A stretch of 43,082 nt of DNA from a bacterium (GTDB taxonomy: Bacteria; Planctomycetota; J058; JAJDCP01). Where the stretch lies: NCBI GenBank assembly GCA_030428695.1, contig JAUIEM010000018.1, positions 1-43,082 of the forward strand, written 5' to 3'. Every line of letters begins with the position of its first letter. Within the stretch, counting starts at the first letter, position 1. A model generated the notes under the pieces. It was not told where the DNA came from, searched no databases, and was given only the letters and a program-made list of their open reading frames with translations. Made by a program: the position numbers and the translations under genes. Positions 17,310 through 25,100 of this stretch are shown here, piece after piece.

Positions 17310-18656
17310 TCAGCTGTGCAGGCCGTACTCCCGCAGCTTCTTGCGCAGGGTGAGCCGGTTGATGCCGAGGTAGCGGGCGGTCTGCGCGAGGTTGCCGTCG
17401 TGGCGGCCCAGAGCCTCGCGCAGGAGCTCCTTCTCGACCTGGGCCATCACGACGCCGTACGGCTTCTCTTCCTCGACCGCGTCGTCGAGCAGCCCTCGCA
17501 CCAGGCCGGAGATCCCGTCGGCGCGTGCGGAGGAACGGGCCGGCGGCAGGTGGCGCCGCTCGATCACGCCGCCGCGGGCCATCAGCCAGGCGTGCTCGAC
17601 CGCGTTCTTCAGCTCCCGCACGTTGCCCGGCCAGTCGCGCTTCTCGAGGGCGGTCAGCGCGGCCTTGCTGATGCGCGGCTCGGCGTCGAGGTTGCGCAGG
17701 AAGCTCGCGATCAGGTCGGGGATGTCCTCGACCCGCTCGCGCAGGGGCGGGATGTGCAGGCTGACCACGTGCAGCCGGAAGAACAGGTCCTCACGGAACT
17801 TGCCGGCCTCGACCTGGGCGCCGAGGTCCTTGTGGGTCGCCGCGATCAGGCGCACCGAGACCTGGACCGGGCTGCCGCCGATCGGCTCGACCTTGCGGTC
17901 CTCGATGAAGCGCAGCAGCTTGACCTGCGCCGGCAGGGACAGCTCGGCGATCTCGTCGAGGAAGACCGTGCCGCCGTCGGCCCGGCGCAGCCGCCCGACG
18001 TAGCGGCCGACCGAGCCGGTGAAGGAGCCCTTCTCGTGGCCGAACAGCTCGCTCTCGAGCAGGGTCTCGGGGATCGCCCCGCAGTTGACCGTCTCGAAAG
18101 GGCCCTCGGCGCGGTGGCTGAAGCGGTGGATGGTGCGGGCGAAGAGCTCCTTGCCGGTGCCGCTCTCGCCCTGCAGGAGCACGTTGGTGTCGCGCGGGGC
18201 GACCAGCGCGACCTTCTTGTAGCAGGCGACCATCGGCGCCGAGCGGCCGACCAGCGGCAGCCCCGTGTCCTCGCCGCTCAGCCGCACGACCTTGCCGTCG
18301 CCGTCGGCCAGGGCGCGCCCGACCACCTCTTCGAGCACCGGCAGGTCGACCGGCTTGGCGAGCACCTCGAAGGCCTGGCGGCGGATCGCCTCGACCGAGG
18401 TGCCGACAGTGCCGTGGGCGGTGATCAACACGATCTTGATGCCGGGGGAGCGCTCGCGGAAGGGGCCGATCGCTTCGAGGCCGCTCATGCCGGGCAGGCG
18501 GTGGTCGAGCAGGATCAGGTCGACCTCGTCGTCGAGCAGCTCGAGGCCCTTCTCGGCGCTCGCCGCGACCAGCACCTCGTGGTCGCGGGCGCCGAGCATC
18601 TTCTCGTAGGCCCAGCACACGTTCGCTTCGTCTTCGACGACCAGGATCTTCGCCAC
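17310..18656 (-). CDS. NtrC-family sigma-54-dependent response regulator
   Basis: 448 residues from a GTG with GGGGGG just upstream; the longer open frame is not homologous. Receiver domain 1-115 with acidic pocket E8/D9, phospho-acceptor D51 (LLDHRLPGMSG), T79 and K101. AAA+ domain ~135-365 with Walker A GESGTGKE (163-170), Walker B VFLDEIAEL and the arginine-finger region FREDLFFRL. The C-terminal Fis-type helix-turn-helix reads NLAQTARYLGINRLTLRKKL. The sigma-54 contact loop, normally GAFTGA, is GSFTGS (210-215). No histidine kinase is adjacent, so it is an orphan regulator in this window. No -24/-12 promoter (GG-N10-GC) was found nearby that would suggest a local target. Confidence 0.9.
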   Translation of the reverse strand: MAKILVVEDEANVCWAYEKMLGARDHEVLVAASAEKGLELLDDEVDLILLDHRLPGMSGLEAIGPFRERSPGIKIVLITAHGTVGTSVEAIRRQAFEVLAKPVDLPVLEEVVGRALADGDGKVVRLSGEDTGLPLVGRSAPMVACYKKVALVAPRDTNVLLQGESGTGKELFARTIHRFSHRAEGPFETVNCGAIPETLLESELFGHEKGSFTGSVGRYVGRLRRADGGTVFLDEIAELSLPAQVKLLRFIEDRKVEPIGGSPVQVSVRLIAATHKDLGAQVEAGKFREDLFFRLHVVSLHIPPLRERVEDIPDLIASFLRNLDAEPRISKAALTALEKRDWPGNVRELKNAVEHAWLMARGGVIERRHLPPARSSARADGISGLVRGLLDDAVEEEKPYGVVMAQVEKELLREALGRHDGNLAQTARYLGINRLTLRKKLREYGLHS

Positions 18657-18885
18657 GCTGCCCCCCGCGTTGGTCCCGCCGCGGCGAGACCTCCCCAGGA
18701 TGCGGCGGAAGCGCGACCTGCGCAAGGGTTGACGCCGCGCCGGGCGCCAGCGATCGCGGCGCAGGCGCACGGCGACGGTCGCGGGCACGGACAGGATGCG
18801 GCTGACGCAGGCGGAGCAAGGAAGCGGGCACGTCTCGCCGGCGGCGCGCCAGCGCTTTCCCTGCCGTCGACCGGAGCTTGCACGC

Positions 18886-18914
18886 TCGACAAGCCCGGCA
18901 GTGGCGGGGACAAT
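18886..18914 (+). promoter_or_regulatory. promoter of the pseudouridine synthase operon
   Basis: -35 TCGACA (18886-18891), 17 bases, -10 GACAAT (18909-18914). The -10 overlaps the upstream ATG of the open frame, which supports the GTG at 18931 as the true start and implies a very short leader. Confidence 0.45.
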
Positions 18915-18930
18915 GACCGCGGAGGTTCCG

Positions 18931-19854
18931 GTGTCCGCATCACACATCCCCAGGAAGCTCGACGGCAAGGGCCTCGGCCGCGCTCTCGGCAAGCTCCGGC
19001 CCGAGCTGAGCTACGGCGCGCTGCAAGGCTTCGCCCGCAAGGGGCGCATCCTGCTCAACGGCAAGAAGGCCCACCTCGGGACGAAGGTGCACACCGGCGA
19101 CCGCGTCGAGATCCGCGCCCCGACCGGCGTCGCCGCCAACCCGGGCGTGGCCTTCACGCTGCTCCACGAGGATCCGGGGCTGCTCGTCGTCGCCAAGCCC
19201 GCCGACGTCGCGAGTCTGCCCGGCCCGGGCTGCTGGCGCACGGCGCTGGCTTGCGGCCTGGTCGCCCGCTTCCCGGAGCTCCGCGCGCTGCCGGACTGCG
19301 GCTTCGGCCATCGGCTCGACAAGCCGACCAGCGGCCTGCTCGCCGTCGCCCGCGACGCCGCGGTCCTCGAGCGCCTGCGCGCGGCCTTCAAGGAGCGCCG
19401 GGTCGGCAAGCGCTACCTCGCGCTGTGCCTGGGCTACGCGCCCGCCTCCGGGGAGCTGACGAAGCCGCTCGCCGAGCGCCGCCGGGGCCCGCACCTGCGG
19501 GCGGTGGTGGCCCGGCGCGGCAAGTCGGCGCACACCGTCTTCCGGCGGCTCGCGAAGGCCGGCGGCACCAGCCTGCTCGAGGTCGAGCCGCGCACCGGGC
19601 GCTTCCACCAGATCCGCGCCCACCTCGCCGACCTCGGCTTCCCGGTCGCCGGCGACCCGCTGTACGGCGTCGAGGCGGAGAACCGGCGGCTGGCGGGGAA
19701 GGGCCTCGCGCGGCTGTTCCTCCACGCCCGGCAGCTCTCCCTGCCCGCGGAGCTCGGCGGCACGACCTGCCGGGCGCCGCTGCCCGGGGCGCTGCGCGAG
19801 GCGCTCGCCGGGCTCGGTTTCCGGCTCGAGGAGGAGCCGTGCGCGTCGTTGTGA
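18931..19854 (+). CDS. RluA-family RNA pseudouridine synthase
   Basis: 307 residues. The GTG start has GGAGG five bases upstream; an ATG 17 bases earlier is in a different frame or lies in the -10, and the open frame further 5' is not homologous. Converts specific uridines in rRNA or tRNA to pseudouridine. An S4 RNA-binding domain (~20-65) is followed by the catalytic domain with GHRLDKPTSGLL (catalytic D130), KRYLALCLG, and GRFHQIRAHL…GDPLYG. RluA/RluC/RluD subtype and target base cannot be told from sequence. First gene of a plus-strand run in which every junction overlaps (16, 4 and 4 bases) through to hrpB, and divergent from the NtrC-type regulator. Confidence 0.88.
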   Translation: MSASHIPRKLDGKGLGRALGKLRPELSYGALQGFARKGRILLNGKKAHLGTKVHTGDRVEIRAPTGVAANPGVAFTLLHEDPGLLVVAKPADVASLPGPGCWRTALACGLVARFPELRALPDCGFGHRLDKPTSGLLAVARDAAVLERLRAAFKERRVGKRYLALCLGYAPASGELTKPLAERRRGPHLRAVVARRGKSAHTVFRRLAKAGGTSLLEVEPRTGRFHQIRAHLADLGFPVAGDPLYGVEAENRRLAGKGLARLFLHARQLSLPAELGGTTCRAPLPGALREALAGLGFRLEEEPCASL

Positions 19855-20324
19855 GATCGATCGGCTGGACGCTCCTGGCCGGGACGGCCTGTTTCGCGCT
19901 GCTCCGCCTGCTGGGCGGGCCGCTGTTCGGCTTCATCGATCAGCTCCCCCTCGCGGCGCAAGCGCTCCCGGCGGCCCGCTCCTTCGCCTACGCCAGCCTG
20001 CTCCCGGCGTTGCTCGCCGGTTGTGGACTGCTGCCGCTCGGCCGGGAGCGCTTCCGGGAGATGCGCTCTGTATGCGTGCTCTGGCTCTCCGTGTACGTGC
20101 TCGTCTGCGCGCTCCTCTCCTTCGGCATGCTGGTCGCGTACCTCGCGACCTGCATGGTGGCGGAGACCGCCCCGCCGCTGATGCAGACCTCCTACCTCGA
20201 GCTCCTCGGCGGCGGCTCCGGCGACCCCTGGCTGCTCGTCGCGTTCGGGCTGGATGTCCTCGCGGGAGGCGTCGGCTTGTTCGGCGTGGTGCAGTGCTCG
20301 TTACCGCGGGAGCCGGACGCTTGA
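19839..20324 (+). CDS. hypothetical four-span membrane protein
   Basis: 161 residues from a GTG with AGGAGG upstream, starting 16 bases inside the end of the pseudouridine synthase gene. Four hydrophobic segments (IGWTLLAGTACFALLRLLGG, YASLLPALLAGCGLLPL, VCVLWLSVYVLVCALLSFGM, LLVAFGLDVLAGGVGLFGVV). No family recognised. The overlap implies translational coupling; nothing links it functionally to RNA modification. Confidence 0.7.
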   Translation: MRVVVRSIGWTLLAGTACFALLRLLGGPLFGFIDQLPLAAQALPAARSFAYASLLPALLAGCGLLPLGRERFREMRSVCVLWLSVYVLVCALLSFGMLVAYLATCMVAETAPPLMQTSYLELLGGGSGDPWLLVAFGLDVLAGGVGLFGVVQCSLPREPDA

Positions 20325-20515
20325 GCGCCCCCGACGAGCTCACCGCCGCCAGCCGGGAGCTGCGCGCGGCGACCGCGGAGCTCGCCGAGGCGCTCGCCGC
20401 TCAGCCGCTGCTGGCCGCGCCCGCCCGCCGCCTGGAGGAGAAGCTCGCCGCGCCGCTCGCCGAGCTGTGCGACAGAGGCCCGGTGGATGAGGAAGCGGAG
20501 GAGGCGGCCCCGTGA
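20321..20515 (+). CDS. small hypothetical helical protein
   Basis: 64 residues. A TTG start overlaps the stop of the membrane-protein gene (TTGA) and its own stop overlaps the hrpB start (GTGA). Almost entirely Ala/Leu/Glu helix (ELTAASRELRAATAELAEAL) with an acidic C-terminus. It resembles the size and look of small coiled-coil subunits such as XseB, but no xseA is present and the match is not specific. The exact fit between two neighbours is the main argument that it is real. Confidence 0.5.
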   Translation: MSAPDELTAASRELRAATAELAEALAAQPLLAAPARRLEEKLAAPLAELCDRGPVDEEAEEAAP

Positions 20516-22911
20516 GCCTGTCCCTGCCGATCGACCCCTTCCTGCCCGAGCTGGTGCGGGAGACCAAGGAACGCGGCGGGCTGGTGCTGGTCGCGCGGCC
20601 CGGCAGCGGGAAGACGACCCGCTTCCCGCCGGCCCTCGCCCGCGCCGTCGAGGGCCGCGTGCTCGTCCTCGAGCCGCGCCGGCTGGCCGCCCGGCTCGCG
20701 GCCCAGCGGGTCGCATCCGAGGCGGGCTCGAAGGTCGGCGGCTTCGCGGGCTTCCAGGTGCGCTTCGAGCGGAAGCTCAGCGCCGCGACGCGCGTCCTGT
20801 TCCAGACCGAGGGCACCCTGACCCGGCGCCTGCTCTCCGACCCGGAGCTCGAGGGGGTCGCCGCGGTCGTGCTCGACGAATTCCACGAGCGGCACCTGCA
20901 GGGCGACCTCGCCCTCGCCCTGCTCGACCGCCTGCGCCGCCGCCGGCCCGACCTGCTGCTGGTCGTGATGTCCGCCACCCTCGACGCCGGTCCCCTCGCC
21001 GACTTCCTCGACGCCCCCCTGCGCGAGCTGCCCGGGCAGCTCTTCGCGCTGACGACGGAGTTCGTCCCCTTCGTCCCCCGCAAGCCCCTCGCGGAACGCG
21101 TCGCCGACGGCCTGGGCGCCCTGCGCGACGGCCCCGGTCACGTGCTCGCCTTCCTGCCCGGGGCGGCCGAGATCCGGCGCGCCGAGCGGGTCTGCAGGCT
21201 GCGCTACCCGGACCTGCGCATCGTGCCGCTCTTCGGCTCCCTGCCGCGCGCGGCCCAGGACGCCGCGGTCGCGCCGAGCGAGCGCCCGAGCTGCATCCTC
21301 GCGACCAACATCGCCGAGTCCTCGCTGACCATCCCCGGCGTGCGCGCGGTGCTCGACAGCGGCCTGGCGCGGGTCGCCCGGCACGCCCCCGGCACCGGCC
21401 TGCCGACCCTCGACACCGCGCCGATCAGCCAGGCCTCCGCCGCCCAGCGCGCCGGCCGCGCCGCCCGCGAGGGGCCCGGCCGCTGCCTGCGCCTGTACAC
21501 CCGCCAGGACTTCGAGCGCCGGCCGGCCTTCGCCCGGCCGGACATCCTGCGCCTCGACCTCGCCGAGACCCTGCTCGCCGTGCGCCTGGCCGGGGTCGGG
21601 CCGGAGGAGGCGCTGCGCTGGCTGACGCCTCCACCCGCCGAGCGCTGGCAGGCCGCCGCCCGCCTGCTCGAGGCCCTCGGCGCCTGCGACGACGGCCGCC
21701 TGACCGCACGCGGCCGCGCGCTCGGCGCCTGGCCCCTGCACCCGCGGCTCGGCTGCGTGCTGCTCGCCGCCGAGGAGCGCGGCGTGCAGTCCGCCGCAGC
21801 CCTCGCGGTCGCCCTGCTCGCCGAGGGCGGGAGGCCGCCGGAGGCGGGTCCGGAGGCCCTGCGCTGCGACCTCTTCCCGTGGCTCGAGCGCGCCCCGGAC
21901 GATCCCGCCGCCCGCCGGGCCCTGCGGGTCGCGCGCCGGCTCGGCTGGGACGGCGCCCGCCCGGGCCGGGACGAGGCCCTGTGCGAGGCGCTGCTCGCCG
22001 GCTTCGGCGACCGCGTCGCCCAGCGGGCGGGCGAGGGACTGAAGCTGTGCGGCGGCGGCAGCCTGCAGATCTCGCCGCGCTCGCGGGTGCGCGACCCCTT
22101 CTGCATCGTGCTCGAGAGCCGCCGCGCCGGGCGCGAGGACGAGGCGCGGCTGCTCGCGGCGATCGAGCCGGACTGGCTGCTCGAGCACTTCCCCGACGCC
22201 CTCGAGGAGAGCACCGAGGCGGTCTGGGACCCCACCCGCGAGAAGGCGACCCGGCGCGAGCGGCTGCGCTACGGCCAGCTCGTGCTCGACGAGAAGGAGC
22301 GCGCCCCGGACGCGAGCGTCTTCGCCCTGCTCGCCGAGCGCGCTTGCAAGGCGGGCTGGCGCCGCTTCTGCGAGGCCGCGCCGGTCGAGCAGCTGCTCTT
22401 GCGTCTGGCCTGGGCGCGCCAGGCCGGCGCGGAGGACCTGCCCGAGGCGACGGAGGAGTGGGTGGAAGCGGGGTTGCGCGGGCTCTGTGTCGGCCGCAGC
22501 AGCTTCAAGGAGCTGCGCGCGGCGGACCTGCTCGGAGCGCTGCTCGGCAGCCTGTCCGGCGCGCAGCGCGCGCGCCTCGAACAGCTCGCCCCCGCGCGCC
22601 TGCAGCTCTCCTCCGGACGGCGCCTGCGGGTGCGCTACGCGCCGCGGCAGGCGCCCTGGGTCGAGGGCTACATCCAGGACTTCTACGGCCTTCAGGAGCT
22701 GCCCGGAGCGGGCGGAGAGCGGCTGGTCGCGCACCTGCAGGCGCCGAACAAGCGGGCCGTGCAGGTGACCTCCGACCTCGCCGGGTTCTGGGAGCGGCAC
22801 TATCCGAAGCTGATGCCCGGGCTGCGCCGGCGCTACTCGAAGCACTACTGGCCCGAGCGCCCTGCCCATGCAGAAGCGCGCCTCTTGAAGGCGCGCCGCG
22901 GGAGCCGGTAG
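20512..22911 (+). CDS. hrpB: HrpB-type ATP-dependent RNA helicase
   Basis: 799 residues, GTG start overlapping the preceding stop (GTGA). DEAH-box helicase: Walker A RPGSGKTT (29-36), DEFH in place of DEAH (122-125, family-typical), motif III SAT (VVMSATLDAGPLADFL), then helicase C with NIAESSLTIPGV and the arginine-finger motif QRAGRAAREGPGRCLRLY. The C-terminal HrpB-specific domain is intact (VRYAPRQAPWVEGYIQDFYG … YPKLMPGLRRRYSKHYWPE). The molecular role of HrpB is poorly defined; homologues are implicated in RNA metabolism. The last codons contain a perfect 8-base hairpin facing the convergent gene at 22922. Confidence 0.93.
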   Translation: MSLSLPIDPFLPELVRETKERGGLVLVARPGSGKTTRFPPALARAVEGRVLVLEPRRLAARLAAQRVASEAGSKVGGFAGFQVRFERKLSAATRVLFQTEGTLTRRLLSDPELEGVAAVVLDEFHERHLQGDLALALLDRLRRRRPDLLLVVMSATLDAGPLADFLDAPLRELPGQLFALTTEFVPFVPRKPLAERVADGLGALRDGPGHVLAFLPGAAEIRRAERVCRLRYPDLRIVPLFGSLPRAAQDAAVAPSERPSCILATNIAESSLTIPGVRAVLDSGLARVARHAPGTGLPTLDTAPISQASAAQRAGRAAREGPGRCLRLYTRQDFERRPAFARPDILRLDLAETLLAVRLAGVGPEEALRWLTPPPAERWQAAARLLEALGACDDGRLTARGRALGAWPLHPRLGCVLLAAEERGVQSAAALAVALLAEGGRPPEAGPEALRCDLFPWLERAPDDPAARRALRVARRLGWDGARPGRDEALCEALLAGFGDRVAQRAGEGLKLCGGGSLQISPRSRVRDPFCIVLESRRAGREDEARLLAAIEPDWLLEHFPDALEESTEAVWDPTREKATRRERLRYGQLVLDEKERAPDASVFALLAERACKAGWRRFCEAAPVEQLLLRLAWARQAGAEDLPEATEEWVEAGLRGLCVGRSSFKELRAADLLGALLGSLSGAQRARLEQLAPARLQLSSGRRLRVRYAPRQAPWVEGYIQDFYGLQELPGAGGERLVAHLQAPNKRAVQVTSDLAGFWERHYPKLMPGLRRRYSKHYWPERPAHAEARLLKARRGSR
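22876..22896. terminator. hairpin inside the end of hrpB
   Basis: GCGCGCCT and AGGCGCGC, perfect 8-base arms around a 5-base loop, ending 15 bases before the end of the hrpB stop codon and about 26 bases from the convergent stop at 22922. It could act as a terminator for either gene despite lying in coding sequence; no T-run is present. Confidence 0.35.
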
Positions 22912-22921
22912 AGAGGGAGGA

Positions 22922-23368
22922 TCAGTTCTTCAGGTAGGCGGTCACGTGGCCCTGGACAGCGCCCTTCGCCATCTCGGACTGCTTCATCTCGGCGTCGAGG
23001 ATCGCGAGGGCGACCTTCGCCGCTTCCTGCAGCTGCTCCGCGCACTCCTTGGCCTTGGCCGCGCGCTTGGCGTGGTACAGGTGGAGCTTGTGGATGTTGT
23101 TGACCGTCGCCTGCTCGTTGTCGTCGATCATGTTCTTCGAACCGCCGCCACCGGCGCGGTCGACCTTCTTGGTCGCGCGGGCGCCGAGGGCGAAGGCGAA
23201 CAGGCCGCCGCCGGCCAGGGCCAGGGCGCCGAGCGGGTTGAAGGCCGTGCGCTGACGCGTGGTCTTCATCGGGTCCTTGTTCAGGTTGACGTTCGGCTTG
23301 GAGCCGCCCGCCTTCTTGAGCATCGCGGTCAGCAGTCTGGTGAAGGGGTTGTTCTTCGACGAGGGCAT
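22922..23368 (-). CDS. hypothetical single-span membrane protein
   Basis: 148 residues; ATG with GGAGG six bases upstream and a TAGAAT -10 32 bases upstream. A basic N-terminus (LLTAMLKKAGGSKPN, DPMKTTRQRT) precedes one hydrophobic stretch (LGALALAGGGLFAFALGA), a GGGG linker, and a helical C-terminal domain rich in Lys, Ala and Gln (HLYHAKRAAKAKECAEQLQE). Function not recognised. Clear expression signals and good spacing support it as a real gene. Confidence 0.75.
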   Translation of the reverse strand: MPSSKNNPFTRLLTAMLKKAGGSKPNVNLNKDPMKTTRQRTAFNPLGALALAGGGLFAFALGARATKKVDRAGGGGSKNMIDDNEQATVNNIHKLHLYHAKRAAKAKECAEQLQEAAKVALAILDAEMKQSEMAKGAVQGHVTAYLKN

Positions 23369-23400
23369 TGTTTTCCTCCGATCACTCCGGCTTTGCCCTA

Positions 23401-23406
23401 ATTCTA
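23401..23406 (-). promoter_or_regulatory. -10 box for the gene ending at 22922
   Basis: TAGAAT on the minus strand, 32 bases before the ATG at 23368. No good -35. Confidence 0.4.
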
Positions 23407-23512
23407 GCGACGATCCTCAACCTTTGCCGTCGCTTGGGGATTTTTTTTCACCGACAGATTCGTGACATTGCCGGCATGCGCGCCGGCTAGACTCGCCTTC
23501 CGAGGCGACGGC

Positions 23513-23543
23513 TTGACCCGTCCGGGTCCCCGTACGGTAGGAT
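23513..23543 (+). promoter_or_regulatory. possible promoter of the DUF1570 gene
   Basis: TTGACC (23513-23518), 19 bases, TAGGAT (23538-23543), 37 bases before the ATG. A TACGGT direct repeat (23533-23538 and 23543-23548 region) overlaps the -10, and two small dyads lie just upstream, near 23470-23487 and 23495-23508. Confidence 0.4.
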
Positions 23544-23580
23544 ACGGTCGCCTCGACGTCCCCCACTCCCAGGAGGTGCC

Positions 23581-25047
23581 ATGTCCCCGACCAGGCGTCT
23601 GACCTTGCTGTTCGCGCTCGCCGGGATCTGCCTCTGGCTCGCCCTCGTGCCCCAGGCCGTCCACGCCGACCGCATCACCCTGACCGATGGCCGCGTCATC
23701 GAGGGGGTGATCGTCGAAGAGACCGACGAGTACATCGTCGTCGACACCGGCAAGCGCAAGCGCACCATCGAGCTCTACCGCGTCCACAACATCGAGAAGT
23801 CGGCCGACATCTTCGCCGAATACACCGAGCGCCTCGACGAGCTGCGTTCGTACGACGTCGACGGAGCCTACGAGCTCGGCGAGTGGTGCCTCGAGAAGGG
23901 CCTCTATCCGCAGGCCATCGACCTCTTCCACCGGGTGATCCGGCTCGACGGCGGGCATCGCCAGGCCCGCGAGCAGCTCGGCTACCGGAAGTACGGGGAA
24001 GACTGGCTGACCGAAGAGGAGTACCTGCGCGCCGAGGGCTACATCCGCTACGAAGGCGAGTGGATCCGGGCCGCGGACAAGGAACGCTACGAGCAGGGCC
24101 TGGTCCAGCTCGACGACGGCGTCTGGGTGCCGCGGGCCGAGCTGACCGCCGAGCAGGAGCGCCGCCGGGTCCGCCCGGACAAGGAGACCCCCGCCGCCCC
24201 GACCGTCGCCTCGAAGCTCGAAGAGCAGCGCGCGGTGCCGGTCGTCGAGGCGCCGGTCGACGACGCGGCGATGGACCCGGCCGCCCGCGAGGCGCATCTC
24301 GCGCAGCAGAAGGCCGCCGGCGGCTGGTCGGTCGCGTTGAGCACCGACTACTACGACATCTACAGCAACGGCGACGAGAGCGAGGTGCGCCGCCTCGGTC
24401 AGGTCATGGACCTGATGTTCGAGAGCTACAAGAAGATCTTCGCCTACAAGAAGGACCTGACGCAGCCCTTTCCGATCCAGATCTACGCCAACCAGAACGA
24501 GTTCATGGCCCGCACCGGCATGGGCCCGGGCGTCGGCGGCTTCTACGACGGCGAGAAGATCGTCGCCTTCCACGGCGCCCTCGGCAGCCTGAGCACCCAG
24601 GAGGTGCTCTTCCACGAGGGCACCCACCAGTTCCAGGGGCTGGTCTTCGGGCGCCGCATGTGGTCGGCGCGCATCTGGTTCATCGAAGGCCTGGCGGTGT
24701 ACTTCGAGGCGAGCGAGGTCGAGGGGCGGAAGCTGCGCACCAGCGTGATCCCGCGCGCCCGGCTCGCGACCCTCAAGAACGCGATGCGCTCGGGCGAGTA
24801 CGTCGGGCTCTCCGAGCTGTTGCGCATGGAACAGGCGCAGTTCGGCGCCTTCCACTACGCCCACGCCTGGGGCCTGATCTATTTCCTGATCCACGGCACC
24901 AAGGGCGGCAAGGAGCGCTTCATCGAGTACTACGAGCGCGTCCGTGACGGCACCTACGAGGGTGTGCAGACCTTCGAGGAGCTGTTCAACCGGCCGATCC
25001 CGGAGATCGAAGAGGCCTGGAAGGAGTACATCCTGCGGCTCGGTTGA
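23581..25047 (+). CDS. exported DUF1570-type zinc metalloprotease-like protein
   Basis: 488 residues; ATG with AGGAGG upstream. A signal peptide is clear (basic MSPTRR, hydrophobic LLFALAGICLWLALVPQAV, likely cut at VHA). A small N-terminal domain of strand-like sequence (ITLTDGRVIEGVIVEETDEY) is followed by TPR-like helices and two short EW/EY-rich repeats. The C-terminal DUF1570 region carries the zincin motif HEGTH (H345, E346, H349) with a likely third ligand E369 in FIEGLAVYFE. Predicted secreted or periplasmic peptidase of a family abundant in planctomycetes; substrate unknown. The next gene starts 54 bases after its stop, or directly on it if a TTG is used. Confidence 0.85.
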   Translation: MSPTRRLTLLFALAGICLWLALVPQAVHADRITLTDGRVIEGVIVEETDEYIVVDTGKRKRTIELYRVHNIEKSADIFAEYTERLDELRSYDVDGAYELGEWCLEKGLYPQAIDLFHRVIRLDGGHRQAREQLGYRKYGEDWLTEEEYLRAEGYIRYEGEWIRAADKERYEQGLVQLDDGVWVPRAELTAEQERRRVRPDKETPAAPTVASKLEEQRAVPVVEAPVDDAAMDPAAREAHLAQQKAAGGWSVALSTDYYDIYSNGDESEVRRLGQVMDLMFESYKKIFAYKKDLTQPFPIQIYANQNEFMARTGMGPGVGGFYDGEKIVAFHGALGSLSTQEVLFHEGTHQFQGLVFGRRMWSARIWFIEGLAVYFEASEVEGRKLRTSVIPRARLATLKNAMRSGEYVGLSELLRMEQAQFGAFHYAHAWGLIYFLIHGTKGGKERFIEYYERVRDGTYEGVQTFEELFNRPIPEIEEAWKEYILRLG

Positions 25048-25100
25048 GCCGCGCCGTCGGACCTCCCCTGCCGACGCGTTCGTCCAACGACGGAGACCCC

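Noticed and set aside
18657..18930. Sigma-54 (-24/-12) promoter near the NtrC-type gene
   Set aside because: No GG-N10-GC element with proper flanks was found in the divergent gap.
17028..20324. 1098-codon plus-strand frame
   Set aside because: Only the last 161 codons (from 19839) are real; the rest is antisense to the NtrC-type gene or out of frame with the pseudouridine synthase.
20321..20515. Calling the 64-residue protein XseB
   Set aside because: Size and helical look are similar, but there is no xseA and no specific XseB signature.
20401..22869. 822-codon minus-strand frame opposite hrpB
   Set aside because: Shadow of hrpB; repetitive Gln/Glu/Gly/Ala composition and no recognisable domain.
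23488..23493. TAGACT upstream of the DUF1570 gene
   Set aside because: It is 87 bases from the ATG, outside the spacing seen elsewhere; a better candidate lies at 23538.
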